Origin: Purshia tridentata
Taxonomy: Eukaryota; Streptophyta; Magnoliopsida; Rosales; Rosaceae
Assembly (NCBI GenBank): GCA_003254885.1
Contig: QANT01002002.1
Span: 1 to 22,180 of the forward strand
Length of the DNA: 22,180 bases
Direction of reading: 5' to 3'
The position numbers and the translations under genes are program-made. Below the pieces are notes generated by a model, which saw only the letters and a program-made list of their open reading frames with translations, made no database searches and was not told the DNA's origin. Of this stretch, positions 1-12,000 are shown in pieces (position 1 is the stretch's first letter; each line of letters begins with the position of its first letter).

Positions 1-108
1 TACTTGAGTGGTAAATGTTGTATAGCATGCTCATTCCTTACTTGTACCGTTTCAATCTCAAAGAATTTGATTAGTACCAGTAGTTTGTGTCATCTTGGTC
101 CTTTACAG

Positions 109-334
109 GCTAAGCCTTTAAGGGTCCAAAGGTTCTTGGATATCTTCCAGAAGAACCGCCCCCAGGTCTTCCAAGTCCTACATAAATCACCCTGCCATCC
201 AAACTCTGATAGAAAAAGGGCAAAATGAGTTTTCAAGGTTAAAGTATCATGAAAAACAAGAGCAAGGTGACAATGTAGAACCCTTTGATCCATATTTTCC
301 TGACTTTGACCTTTTAGTGGCTTCGTCCTTGACA
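109..334 (+). pseudogene. Exon-like fragment of an unrecognised gene, with a frameshift
   Basis: A good acceptor (CCTTTACAG/GC) is followed by an open frame reading AKPLRVQRFLDIFQKNRPQV... to about 190. The coding signal then moves by one base to IQTLIEKGQNEFSRL... EPFDPYFPDFDLLVASSLTN, ending at a possible donor GATG/GTAAAT at 334-335. The composition (PYFPDFDLL, LEU/LYS-rich helix) looks like real protein, but I do not recognise the family. The shift between frames suggests either a decayed exon or a sequence error. The rest of the gene would lie left of this window. Confidence 0.4.
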
Positions 335-609
335 AACCTCAGTGCCACAGATGGTAAATATAGTTAGAAAACCATGAAGCATGAATTAAATCAATATATC
401 CAAATTGGTTAATGCCAGTTTAAGGACTCTTTTTCAAACAACTTTCGCCTGTAGAATATGGCAAATCTGCATTTCAATATGTACAATCATAAATCTTAGA
501 CAAAATTCCATCAATTCTAAAAAAAAGTGGGTTTTTCAGCATGTAAACAAAATAAGTCAATTGGCAGTATGAAGGCATTTTATTTACGAGTCTACTACTT
601 TCTCACCAC

Positions 610-1130
610 ATTAAAATGAGCCTTCGAGATCATGAGGGTTTTTCGTTGATGTCCTATGCTGGCAATCTGGGATGGGGCTAGGCTATTGAGGCCGAGCTTA
701 AGAGTCTTTTGGAGGGCCTTAGAGTAGTGGATGAGATGGGCTTCGGCAAAGTAGAAATTGAAGGTGATTCTAAGGTAGTGATTGAGTGGATGAGGAGTGG
801 GAGAGAAGTGTGGAAGTATCATAATATTTTGGCTCATATCCGTAGGCTTTTGGAAGGAAAGATTTTTGTTTTTAGGTGGGATTAGGAAGAGTGGTAATGA
901 TAGGGCTGATTTTTTGGCTAATATTGGGGGTCAATTTGCATTACATTTTCAAAGGCATTGGTGACCCTCCTTGATTTTTGGTGTGGAGGTTGAGTTTAGG
1001 TTGTGTTTTTTTGTTTTTTGGTTCTTCCGTTGTGTGGTTTGGTGGAGGTTTCTTCCTCCCTCGCCTAGGTTTTATTGTAAGAAATGTGTGTCTTAAGACC
1101 AATCGTTGGTTATCTTGAGGACAAAATTTT
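610..1130 (+). mobile_element. LINE 3' end remnant with RNase H domain
   Basis: The plus strand reads AIEAELKSLLEGLRVVDEMG, then EIEGDSKVVIEWM, then (after a frameshift near 880) GNDRADFLANIGG. These are the second, third and fourth acidic motifs of the RNase H domain found at the end of plant LINE ORF2 (RVT_3 type). The first Asp strand is degraded, with stops before it, so the copy is dead. T/G-rich sequence to about 1130 looks like the 3' UTR. Confidence 0.72.
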
Positions 1131-2321
1131 GGGCAGTTGTCCGTCGAGTAGACTCATTAAGACGGATGACACCTCAAAGCTATTTAAGAAGATAGAATAA
1201 ATGGAAAATGGGTTTGTTATCCACGAGACCTATACATCTTTGTTGATAGTTCTTAAACCATCCATTGAAGAGATTGGTGCTTGGGAAACATAAGTGTCAC
1301 TCAAGGCCTTTGGAAACCTGGTGAATAAAATGGTCTAATGCACCGTATAATCTCTAAGAAATATAAGTGCAATTATTATAATGGGAAAATCAAATAGGAT
1401 TTGATTGTTCAGTTGCCAAATTGGAATAGAACCTAAGGGTCTCACACCTATAAGTTGACTTCCTAAAATAACATGATGGAATAAGTGACTATATGATAGT
1501 TACTGTAGGTCAAAGATGTTTTACCGAAATAATTAGTTATGACCAATTAATTAATTGGATTAATTAATCATGGTTAATTGTTAACCAATTACTTTCCAGA
1601 CTAAAGTGATTAAATTAATTAGGACAATTTATTAATCACTAAACTATGGTTAATGAGATTTAATTAAAATGTTAATTAAATCCACATGTAACATAGTGGG
1701 TCACACTTGGAAACAAAGGAAAGCAAAAAGGGCAAAAGTGTAAATGTGAAACCATGCACATGGTAGTCACATGTGACTTAAATTTGGTTGGAAATGTTGG
1801 TGAAATGTATTTTAATGGGAGGAAATCTCATCCAGTGAATGAGACTTGGATAGGCTTTGATCTAATGGTCATGGAACACTACAATACGCTCTAGAGAGGT
1901 AATACACAAATGTAGGAACTGAAATGTTGTGAAAATAACATAAAGGAGTGCACATATATATAGAGGATTTGTAAAAATATTAAAGGCTAGCTAGGAGTGG
2001 CCAAAAAATGTGTCGTTGCAAGATTCACTTTCCCAACCTAGCAATCCCTCGGCTACTAGCAATGTGCTGGCGTTGGCCAATCGCATTTGAAGGCATACTT
2101 TTTGGGGGTCCACCATGTCTTGATATCGTGATGTCAATTGGCAAAAGTCTATTCAATTTTTTGACCTCACTCTTGCCATGTCAATTGAATAATTGACAAA
2201 TAACCCTCCATTGCAAGCATTTTTTCTAGTAAATGTCAATAAAATTTATCTAACTTGCCTATTGAACCTCCCATTGCACATGCTCTTAAGAATTTTGTCC
2301 TGAAAGTTAAGTATCGGACTT
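1131..2321. other. AT-rich intergenic stretch, no gene recognised
   Basis: The stretch 1520-1690 is made of TTAATTAA-like words. A TATA-like ACATATATATAGAGG lies near 1952-1966. The segment 1980-2290 ends CCCATTGCACATGCTCTTA, which on the minus strand reads like the end of a common plant MITE, but I could not find its partner end. The short open frame at 2008-2196 has no recognisable protein signature. Confidence 0.4.
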
Positions 2322-2603
2322 AGGACTTGTTTGATAGTGTTTAAAAACGCTTTCAGATTAATAAAAGCGTTTTTGGTATCGTTTGACAGAAATATACATA
2401 ATTACTTTTAGATTATAAAAACACTTTTGAGAGGTTTTTTGAGAAGCATCTATCAGGTGCTTCCATCAAGAAGCACTTCAAGTGCTTTTGCATGAATTAC
2501 ATATAATTTTTATAAAAACTTGTATTTGCTTCTTTATAGAATCGTTTCTAACAAAAGCGCTATTAAATAAAAGCGCTTCTAAATAGTGTCAAACAAACCC
2601 CTA
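2322..2603. mobile_element. hAT-like MITE
   Basis: The ends are imperfect inverted repeats: AGGACTTGTTTGATAGTGTTT on the left against AGGGGTTTGTTTGACACTATTT read inward from the right. Inside, AAAGCGCTTTT-type words recur on both arms. The flanks share GGACT in 8-bp windows (TCGGACTT and ATGGACTA), as expected for a diverged hAT 8-bp target duplication. It has no coding capacity and lies about 350 bp past the TCD stop codon. Confidence 0.68.
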
Positions 2604-2627
2604 ATGGACTATGGATTAATTTTCTTT

Positions 2628-2633
2628 TTTATT
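2628..2633 (-). terminator. Possible polyadenylation signal AATAAA for TCD
   Basis: An AATAAA hexamer on the minus strand lies about 325 bp past the stop codon, just before the hAT-like MITE. Plant poly(A) signals are loose and the region is AT-rich, so this is a weak candidate. Confidence 0.22.
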
Positions 2634-2957
2634 TTGACCTTCTAGGTAAAGTACTAAAATGATACACATGTACAATACCAAAATGATACACCAAAATTTC
2701 TTTCATCCTCGCATTGTCTCCTCACTTTTCCTCCTTTGACACTGACTTTCAACTTGCGGAATCAATAATTTTTTTTCACTCACCATTTTGTATAATTAAT
2801 GAGTTAATTAAACCATATATTAAAAATAAATTTTTGGCAATACATGTTCTGGCGAAGACTATGTCTTCAAAAATGGATCGACTTTATAATAGTACAAGAT
2901 TAAGATCTATTCCTGACGCTACAACAATATAACAAACGATTTGAGAGGTGACCCCTA

Positions 2958-3068
2958 TTACAAGCCAAATTCTATTTCAGCTCGCTTCAGAATAGATGTC
3001 ACTCTAACAAAGAATTCTGGTTCTCTTTCTTTAACATCCTCAAGAGCCACTGATTCATGTTCATCAGC
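2958..3068 (-). CDS. TCD: TCD exon 11: C-terminus and stop codon
   Basis: This exon encodes residues 431-466, ADEHESVALEDV... ending LKRAEIEFGL, then TAA at 2958-2960. The EFGL ending is typical of plant members. The acceptor is CATCCAG. A T-tract containing two undetermined bases (A-run 3110-3144 on the plus strand) begins 41 nt from the acceptor. No further coding is needed beyond this point. Confidence 0.94.
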   Translation of the reverse strand, partial: ADEHESVALEDVKEREPEFFVRVTSILKRAEIEFGL

Positions 3069-6000
3069 CTGGATGGAGGAAGCAGATCATGTTAGGAACC
3101 ACACCAACCAAAAAAAAAAAAAAAANNAAAAAAAAAAAAAAAAAGCGCAAAAAAATAATGTTCTAAAGCAATAACGGAACCCCTATAAAAACATACATAA
3201 ATTGATACCCCATTTTCAATGTAGCAAACCATATAGGCGAATGGTTTATATTAGTAAGAAGTTTGCTTTCCTTGCCTTTGGCTAAGAGGGTAAAATTCAT
3301 AACAGCCATTGTGTAGTGAACAAGCTAGAGTTACATGATGTTAAAAAACACTTAGAACAAACTAATGTTCCGTAATATGCAATTGTGTTCCAGCAAGTCC
3401 CTCATTGGAAAAAGAAAAATGTTCAAGTCAAACAATTATGTTATACACTTGCGAGCGACAATTGCTACACACAATTTAGGGAAAATATGAATGATTTATA
3501 ACATATTTTCCTTGCAACTGTCAGAAAAATACTACAGTGTCAGTAGATTGAATGAAGAGGATTTTATAAGACTAAATGTTGTAAGCACAGGAAAATTAGA
3601 ATATTTTGGATTTAGTGAACACCAAAATTAATCGATAAACAGCTGACTTAAAAAAAATTTAATGAAGCTATGCTGCCTAATATGCTAAAGTTGATATACT
3701 GTCAGATACCTCTTTGAATTTTAAGAGAATTAGGTTGGACACAGATGCCGGCTTTTCCCGGTCCCACCTAGAAAGAAATGAACAAGAAGTATAACAACAT
3801 CAGTGATAAATAAGTCAAAATTTTCTATCTTGAAAGAAATTATTTTAGCGAGATGCATGACTAAAAGTCTGTAATTTGATAAATACACAGGTGAATTTGA
3901 TGGTTTCTATGTGATTACAAGTCAGTCAATCAAATTGAGTAACAATACAGATCATTCTAGCCATATTATTTCAGGTTTCCAGACAGCAGTAGTCTAAATA
4001 TTTAGACCAACATTCTTTTGAAAATACAGCAACCGACATAATGGTTTAATGATGTACAGGAAAGACCTAACTGCTCCCAAGGTGTAATCAAACAAAAATT
4101 AAGGTGCCACAATGACCGATAAGAAAATGAATCAAGGAGGATAGAAAGAAATGATGACAAATAATAACAAAATAAATGGCTCTGAGAAGAGCTGAAAGGC
4201 AGAAACAAAGCAGAGAACCAAATGAGAACTAAGGCTTCGTATGTTCTTATCACAAAAAAAAAAATTAAAAAAAAAAAGTTTTGAGTCTTCAATTTGTTTA
4301 TCACAACTCAAAATGCAACCAAATTCGCAACTTAAAATCACATGTTATCGTTTGCCATATAAAGTTGGCCATATCATCAATTAAACAGTAATCTAGTTGG
4401 CTATATAAAATCAAGACAAAAAAAAAAAAAAAAAAAAAAAAAAAAGACTTTTGAGTCTTCAATTTGTTTATCACAACTCAAAATGCAACCAAATTCGCTA
4501 CTTAAAATCACATGTTATCATTTGCCATATAAAGTTGGCCATATCATCAATCAAACAGTAATCTAGTTGGCTATATAAAATCAAGACTAAAAGAAGATCG
4601 ATTGACTATACTACATCCCATGTCCAATAAATTTGCAATCATAAAAAATATCCCCATCACCTTAATCTTAATACAGCTCAACTAAGACAAAATAATGAGA
4701 TGAAAGCACTACAAAATCTAATAGGGAAATTCCCACAAATAGACCAAATTAATTTCAAAATGACTTTTTAAGACTATCCAAACATTTTTGGACTTTTTTA
4801 ACTCTTTCGCACAAAATGGGACAAAAATACCCCCACTCCATTACAAAGCTTATACAAATGGTATACAGGCAGTGGACAAATGGTGGACACGTTAACTTGT
4901 GTTGTAGGACTATACTGTCCTTAGTTTGTCCACAACCTGTCCACTGTTTGTACACCATGTGTACTTGAAGAAGTTGGGTCTATTTGTACTGCCTGTTTAC
5001 AAGGCCTATACAAAGCGTATTGGTAGTGGACAAATGGTGGACTATACTGTGTTTGGTTTTTCCATAACATGTCCACTGTTTATACACCATTTGTACAGGC
5101 CTTGCAATGGGGTGGGGGTATTTTTGTCCCATTTTGTGCCAAAGAGCTAAAAAAGTCCAAAAATGTTTGGATGGTCCAAAAAAGTCATTTTGAAATTAAT
5201 TTAGTCTATTTGTAGAAATTTCTCAATCTAATATCAATGCTAAATTTTAACCAAGGTAGGCAGCCAATGGGGATGTGTCCTTTATCGTTGAGATTGCTAT
5301 AAGCTTATTCTCGATTGTGTCACACAAATTGCCTAAGCTTGGCCCAAAATATTGAAGATTGTCTTCCAACTCAGATGCATATAGTTACATCACATAAGAT
5401 ACCAAACACATATTGCTCAAAATTGTTTTAGTAGGATTCTTTTATAGACTAAAATGTATAGGAGGCACATTCAAGATGCCCAAGTTTTATGTATGACGAA
5501 AACTGAGTAAGATAATATGATATTGTCCAATACCGTGTTTGACACATCCATTGGACAGGACATGCCAAGGTTAATTAAAACCATTATCCTGCCTGCGGGG
5601 CTATGGAGTAACGTAGCTCCAAACAGCTCACGTTTCAAACTGTTTCACCCAATTTTTTCAAGTAATGACCAAACCAGACCTTTGTTGAAGTTTCACAAGA
5701 AGAACAAGTTACAGAGGGGGGAGTTGTACTTGCCACTCATTGGTCCATACAGTCATATCATACGTCTGTCAGTCCACATGGATGGCCTGTTTCCAGCACC
5801 ATGCAAAAGCCCTAATTTTATTTTATTTTGGTATTTTTGGCTTCCTAGAAGTGCAAACAGCTTGTCAGTTGAGTTTCTATGTCTTCCACTACAACAAATT
5901 AGGGCCGTCTCCTTCAAGAGTTGATTCGTTCACTGTGGTGTGCCAAATGAGATGCTTGGATGAATTTTTTGTTATTTAAGTATGCTTCTCAGTATTAACT

Positions 6001-9000
6001 TAAGTTCTCATTGGCAGTGGATTAAATTATTAAATTAATGTGTTTCCACATGTTCTTCTGTTGTTGGGTGTTTTCTACTTGCCGGTGTGTATGTTATTCT
6101 ATAAAATTTTATTTGAGAGCTATTAAGGAAAATTAAAATATTTGGTTAATTAGCCTAAGGTTGGTTGCAATGACTCTGAAGTACTTGTCCTCTGTGGAGT
6201 AAGTTGAAGATTTGTATGGTTAAGATCCAAAGATCGTGTAAACTCTTTGGTTACAGACACTGCAACAACAGAGTATGAAGATAATGTTTCGTGTATTGAT
6301 AAATTAAAGGAGGGTCCATCAAGGATGACACGACTAAACAAATCTGACCAAAAAAGTTTATATACTCATGAGCTCTTCTAGCAGAGTCACGACATTGATG
6401 ACAAGCACATATATTTCACTGATAATCTTGCATACTTACTCACTAAAGCTTTACCAAAAACTGCAAGAGGTGTATGGTATTGGTATACGTCGGGTCTGCA
6501 AACAATTTATTAATTATCAAGAGGAGCATCCACCAAGAATTATTGTTATACGGATATTTTCACATCGTACTTTTTTTTACTTCGTCTAGGTTTTGTCCTC
6601 TGATCAGATAGTCTTAAATGCATCCAGCAAGATATCATTGATTCATAAGAATTTTTTACCAGCTCTTATCATCGTGTGGTCAACATCCAAGGGTAAGAGT
6701 TGTAAATTAGTGGTTAGCCACCAGTCACCACACATCCCAAAGTGCCCTTTTAAATCTGCCACTTCATTTATCCGTTCCTTTTAATCATCATTGTTAATGT
6801 AGAAACCTTTAGAGTTTTGACTCATTATGGTTAGTTTCCTTCATTCCTTGTAAAACCCCATATAAGAGGTATGAATTATTTTGGTATAAGTAAAATGTAT
6901 TATTCAAAGATTAACTTGAAAGAAAGATTCTTTACCAGGTTTATTGTTTCACAAGTATGGCTTTCTGGAGTTTACCTATTGAAATATTATATGTTTGCTG
7001 GTCAAAGGTGGTATAAAAGCAAATCCATACCTCACAAGCATTAACTCATTTACCGATCGCCACATACCACGTCCTACATCTTTAGCAAATGGCTCTCTTG
7101 CACTTCTTCCATGCCACAACTCTTTCACTACATACATCACTTCTTCAACATCTACCTATAAAAAATGGCAACGGTTATTAAAACAGTACAGAATGTAAGA
7201 TAAGTGTTTCAAGACAATAAGAAAATTTTCTTTTATAAGATATAAAATAATGCCACAAAATACACACAAGAAATCCACCTCAAGTAGTTCATGCCTTTTC
7301 TTACACAACAATCAGAATCAAACTGGCCGTGACAGTAACAAAGCAAAACAAAAAGCTCACCAACCTTAAAACTAACTCACAGAAGCTTTCCAATCCATCC
7401 ACATTATGAAGGAATGCCCCCAGAAAACAGATGAAACCGAAGTACATAATGAAGAATAATGAAGACCAGGATCTGACTCTTATCCCAAAAAGCCTCCAAC
7501 CTCCTCCTTAATATTATTCTCTAATATTCTCATGTTTCTTTCTCGATATCACCCAAAACTTCTAACACACTACAAGACCACAGAACTCTTGCCTACTTAA
7601 CTCTTGCTTCCTTTGCTTTTTATACACTAAACGGATCAAAACATCAAATACTTCAGTAAATAAAAAGGTTGATAAACTGATAATGGATCACCACGCCATA
7701 ATCCCCTTGAGGCACCAAATTTTCCCCTTGGCCTTCCATTTATCATAACTGAGAAGTTTGCAGATCTCAAGCAAACTCCAATCCATTTCCTCCATTTTTC
7801 CCCAAAGCCTTTTTTCTCCAAAACAAAATCCAGAAAGTCCCACTTCATATGGTCCTAAGCCTTCTCAAGGTCAATTTTCATACAAACCCTCCCTCTTTTA
7901 TTTCCTTGTTTCTTCAACCACTTGCTACCAAGACTGCATCCAGTATTTGCCAATTTTTCACAAAAGCCCCTTGTGACGCTGATATTATTTTCTTCAAAAC
8001 CTTTCTTGGTCTTTCAGCCAAAACTTTTGAAATGATATAAAGGCTTTTGCCCAAACTTGTTCTTTCTTCTTTGGTATTAGGCAAATGTACATTCATTTGT
8101 TTCTTCATTAACCACCCCGTTTCTCGCAGATTCCTCAAGGACTTTCATCGCATTACTCTTCAAGCTGCTTGGGGGTGGCTAAAGCACTGTAAGGTTTTTT
8201 GGCGTTCGCTGTATTTTCGGATATTTGGTTAGAGAGAAATAAAAATTTTGAAAACAAGAACGGGGATGAGCAGGATGAATTATGGGACAGAATATTATTG
8301 TGGTCTGCACTGTGGTCATTGGTTTCTTCGGAGTTTACGGACCTTTCTTATTCTGGCCCAGACACGCTTGTAACACTCTGGTTTGCTTGTTCTGTCTAGT
8401 TTAATCTGTTTTGTTGTATCCTTTGAAGCGGATATTTTGTCCACTGCTATGCAATCTCTTTTATGCACACAAATAAGATTCTGTTTCTTCTCAGACACAC
8501 AAAAAAAAAAAAAAAAAAAAGGATGTTTCAGCAGTTTTGATACAATGCACCAAGAGAATTTTCCTCAAGACAACCAAAGAAAGCTCTCTTCACTTCCCCC
8601 TTCTCAAAATGTCTTCCAGCCACCTTGCATTTTATGAACTTATTGCACTCCATGAAGTTCCCCAATTCCATACCTCTGTTCTTTAATCGTATTTCTCAAT
8701 CAATCAACCAACCACCTCCAACTTATCAATCCTATTTCTCTTCTTCCCACCATTAACCATTCTATGGAGCAGCTTTTAATTGCTGTCACCTTCTTTTGCC
8801 TCCAACAGAAAACTTCTTCGGCCACCAGCTCCTCAAATCTCTGCCTCATCTTTGTTCTTTCCCCCCTCTTTTCTAAACTTAATCTGATTAACACGTAAAT
8901 CAGTTTATTTTGTTTGCAGGCTAGTAAAAGTCAATGTTAAAAGAGTTGTGGTTGCATTAACAATCGCTAACCTACTGACTAATATTTGCACTTGGAGGTG

Positions 9001-12000
9001 GAACAGAACATCAAAAATCATAGATCCAACTAACAAAAACAGAACATTGACCTAAGATATCTGTCAATTATGACTTAGAAAATTGACATGAAAAGCAAAT
9101 CTTAGTTAACTTCCCCATGGACTTAAATATTAATAAAAGTTACGAGTATAACTGCAGTAGATATATCAAAAGAACCAAATGCAAACAAATATGAGAATTC
9201 CAATGGTTAGAATCTCCACAAACCAAGGTATCTAGAATGGCTTCTTGAAATGGTATGGGCTTATCCTTTTGGCCATGGATATTTAATGGGAAATCGCCAA
9301 ATTGGTATCGCATAACTCATTACTGTAACCATTGCTTTGTCATCAAATAACAACTTTACTGCTCAGCTTTGCATACAAAGTTGGCCACAAAACTTGAAAC
9401 ACAAGGATAAAGCACCAGAATAATTATTACTTTAATTTAGCTCCCCAAAACTGCAAATATAGAAACTGATACTTCCTAGCTTATGTAGGATGGCGATGGC
9501 CTTTTCTGCAAATGCATAGCACTGGAAGCCCATTTGCAAGAGCCAATCACATATTGATTTATCAATAAAAGGTCTTTCCACCACAACCACAAAAAACTAC
9601 CCAAATCACCAAGTTCCTTTTTTATGACATAGTAAAAAAGTACAAGTGGTACTTTTCTTGCTTGGTAATTAAAAACAACAATGCTACACTTACCACATTT
9701 TTATACCATAATTTTATACTATCTTATATGGCAATTTACATGGCATTCATACATTGGACATTTAAAAAAAAAAAAAAACCNACTAAAAAAATAAAAATAA
9801 AAACCCTAAAAATAAGGAAATACCCTGCCAGTACAATAATGACACATAAGATGGTATAACAAACATGGTATAAAAATATGGTAAGAATAGTATTATTGAA
9901 TTAAAAAATACCCCAATGTGTACTGAAACTATAATTCCACCATTCACCCTTGTTTGCAAGGGGAGAGTAGGTGTGATTAGACCCACAAGCCACCGGCATC
10001 CAAGAAGTACCCAAATCTGATAAAAGAAATATAGACACCATATTTGACTGAAAAACTTTTACCTTATACAAACTGCAACACATATACTTAACTTTCTATC
10101 CACAAACATCACAGCAATTAGTGATTGATTTTTTTATGGTACACTCTGGGTTTAATGAGGGAAAAGGTGATTATAGATATAAAGGAAGCCGCATGTACAA
10201 CAGACCTCAAATTGGAAAAAATTAATTTCCCTGCAATCAATTTGCAAAATGAGACTGAAAGAGAGAAATTAAGATTTTATTCCACCTCCAAGAAGAAATT
10301 ATTAAAAGGATTGACCCTCTCTTCCTTGGTCAAACCAAAATACTTTGGCAGTATTGCAGGCTTTCACTCACAAGATGTAAGAAAAATGAAAAGCTTATTA
10401 TCAATCACACAGTAGCAGAGCTGTTTCATAGAAACCAAAACTCTTTTCCCTAAACACTCTTAATTGTCTCTTCCATGCTGTTAACCTTGTAGCCCTTAAA
10501 ATCTTAAATACTAGTTTATTACCAAGAATAATAAATAACCAGCAAGATGATTTAAAAATTTAAATTCCAATAACTCCACAACCCAAGTACACATTTAAGA
10601 ACAAAACCTATATCATTTCATTCAATAGAAATCATAAAATAACTAAAGAGAGCCAAAGCCAGCCCCAAACAACCAACAGAAAAGTAATCTCAAAAGAGTG
10701 TGACATAATCAATAAATCTTTGAAGGAAACGTTTCCATACCTGGACATGCAAGGCAGTGCCATACAATGACTCCTCATGCTCAATAAGACGTTGGTGAAG
10801 CATCCGGTAATGGTCCATATCCAAATTTATCACAGGTTCTGTCTGCACTTGCAACCCTGCTAGTTGTGTCACAACGTAGGAGGCCATTATCTGTCCAAAT
10901 ATTGCAGGGATGGTACCAAGAACAGGTATTATGCGAACTCTAAACCCCGGTAGTATCTGATAAGGTAAGAGGACAGAATGTCAAACCACAAATTGTTACC
11001 ACGAAAAAATGTAACAAAATAACTACTGTGGAGCTCCTTATAATTACGTGCGGTGCAGAAATAATTACATAAACTTCAAATGTTTTAGCAACATTTAAGT
11101 TTTACTCGTCCCAGATATTCAACAGTTGGCAATCTATATAATTCATTGAAAGTAACAAAAACTTCAAACTATCCAGAAAACATTGTTACCTGATAATCTA
11201 AAGGATTTTCTTCTTCTCCACTTGGTCCTTTAAATGGAAGAAGCTTTGCCTTAGGTTTCTCTAATGAAAATACAACAGGTATGCCACCCTCAATGCCATA
11301 ATCCCTCCTCAAACGGTGTCTCACCTGGACAATACAAATTCGATAAGGAGCTATAAGACCAATCCCAAGACTATGAACTATATGGCAGATTACCATAGTC
11401 AAGAAATCTTCAGATACTTTGTCGCACCCTATAAGACGCCTCCCTCTATATATAGTGTAATGTTCTATTGTCTGAATGTATGGTTTTGATTTACAGTCCA
11501 GCAAAAGAACATTACTTTTTATATATAGACATAAACAAGCACATAAATACAGATTATATATATAGGGAAATGTTATATTTCCAAATTGTTGCTCTAAATC
11601 AATGATCATGTGGATTCTTATTTGAAATTGTAGTCCATATTGACAATTTGGCACCCATAACATACTATATTATTTGGAAAGAGAACATTACCCTAAAAAT
11701 ATATTATAGAAGCATTTTGCTATAGGAAACACAAATTTTTATCAAAAAAATTAAAAGATGAATTACAAGTTGAGGAACAAGATGTCCATCTAGGCTTAAT
11801 AGACGAACTAGAAACATTAAATTTTTAGCAATATATTATAGAGGTATCTCACCATACCCTTAAATATTCAAATCAAGATTTAAACAATTGACTACCACTA
11901 TTGAAAGTATACATGCAATCAATCATTTAGAAAAAACAAGAAAATGAGAGGCTCTTGGAAAATACAGACAGCTAACAGGAAGAACACTTTACCGCACAAA

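Noticed and set aside
5517..5924. 135-codon plus-strand open frame
   Set aside because: It lies in intron 9, has no motif, repeat or membrane pattern I recognise, and its composition matches the flanking intron. I treat it as chance.
10125..10415. 96-codon plus-strand open frame
   Set aside because: Lys/Leu-rich as expected of AT-rich DNA, inside intron 8, with no recognisable domain.
11325..11663. Apparent extension of exon 7 to a 164-residue protein
   Set aside because: Beyond 11324 the frame reads intron. The acceptor and the exon 6 phase require the exon to end there.
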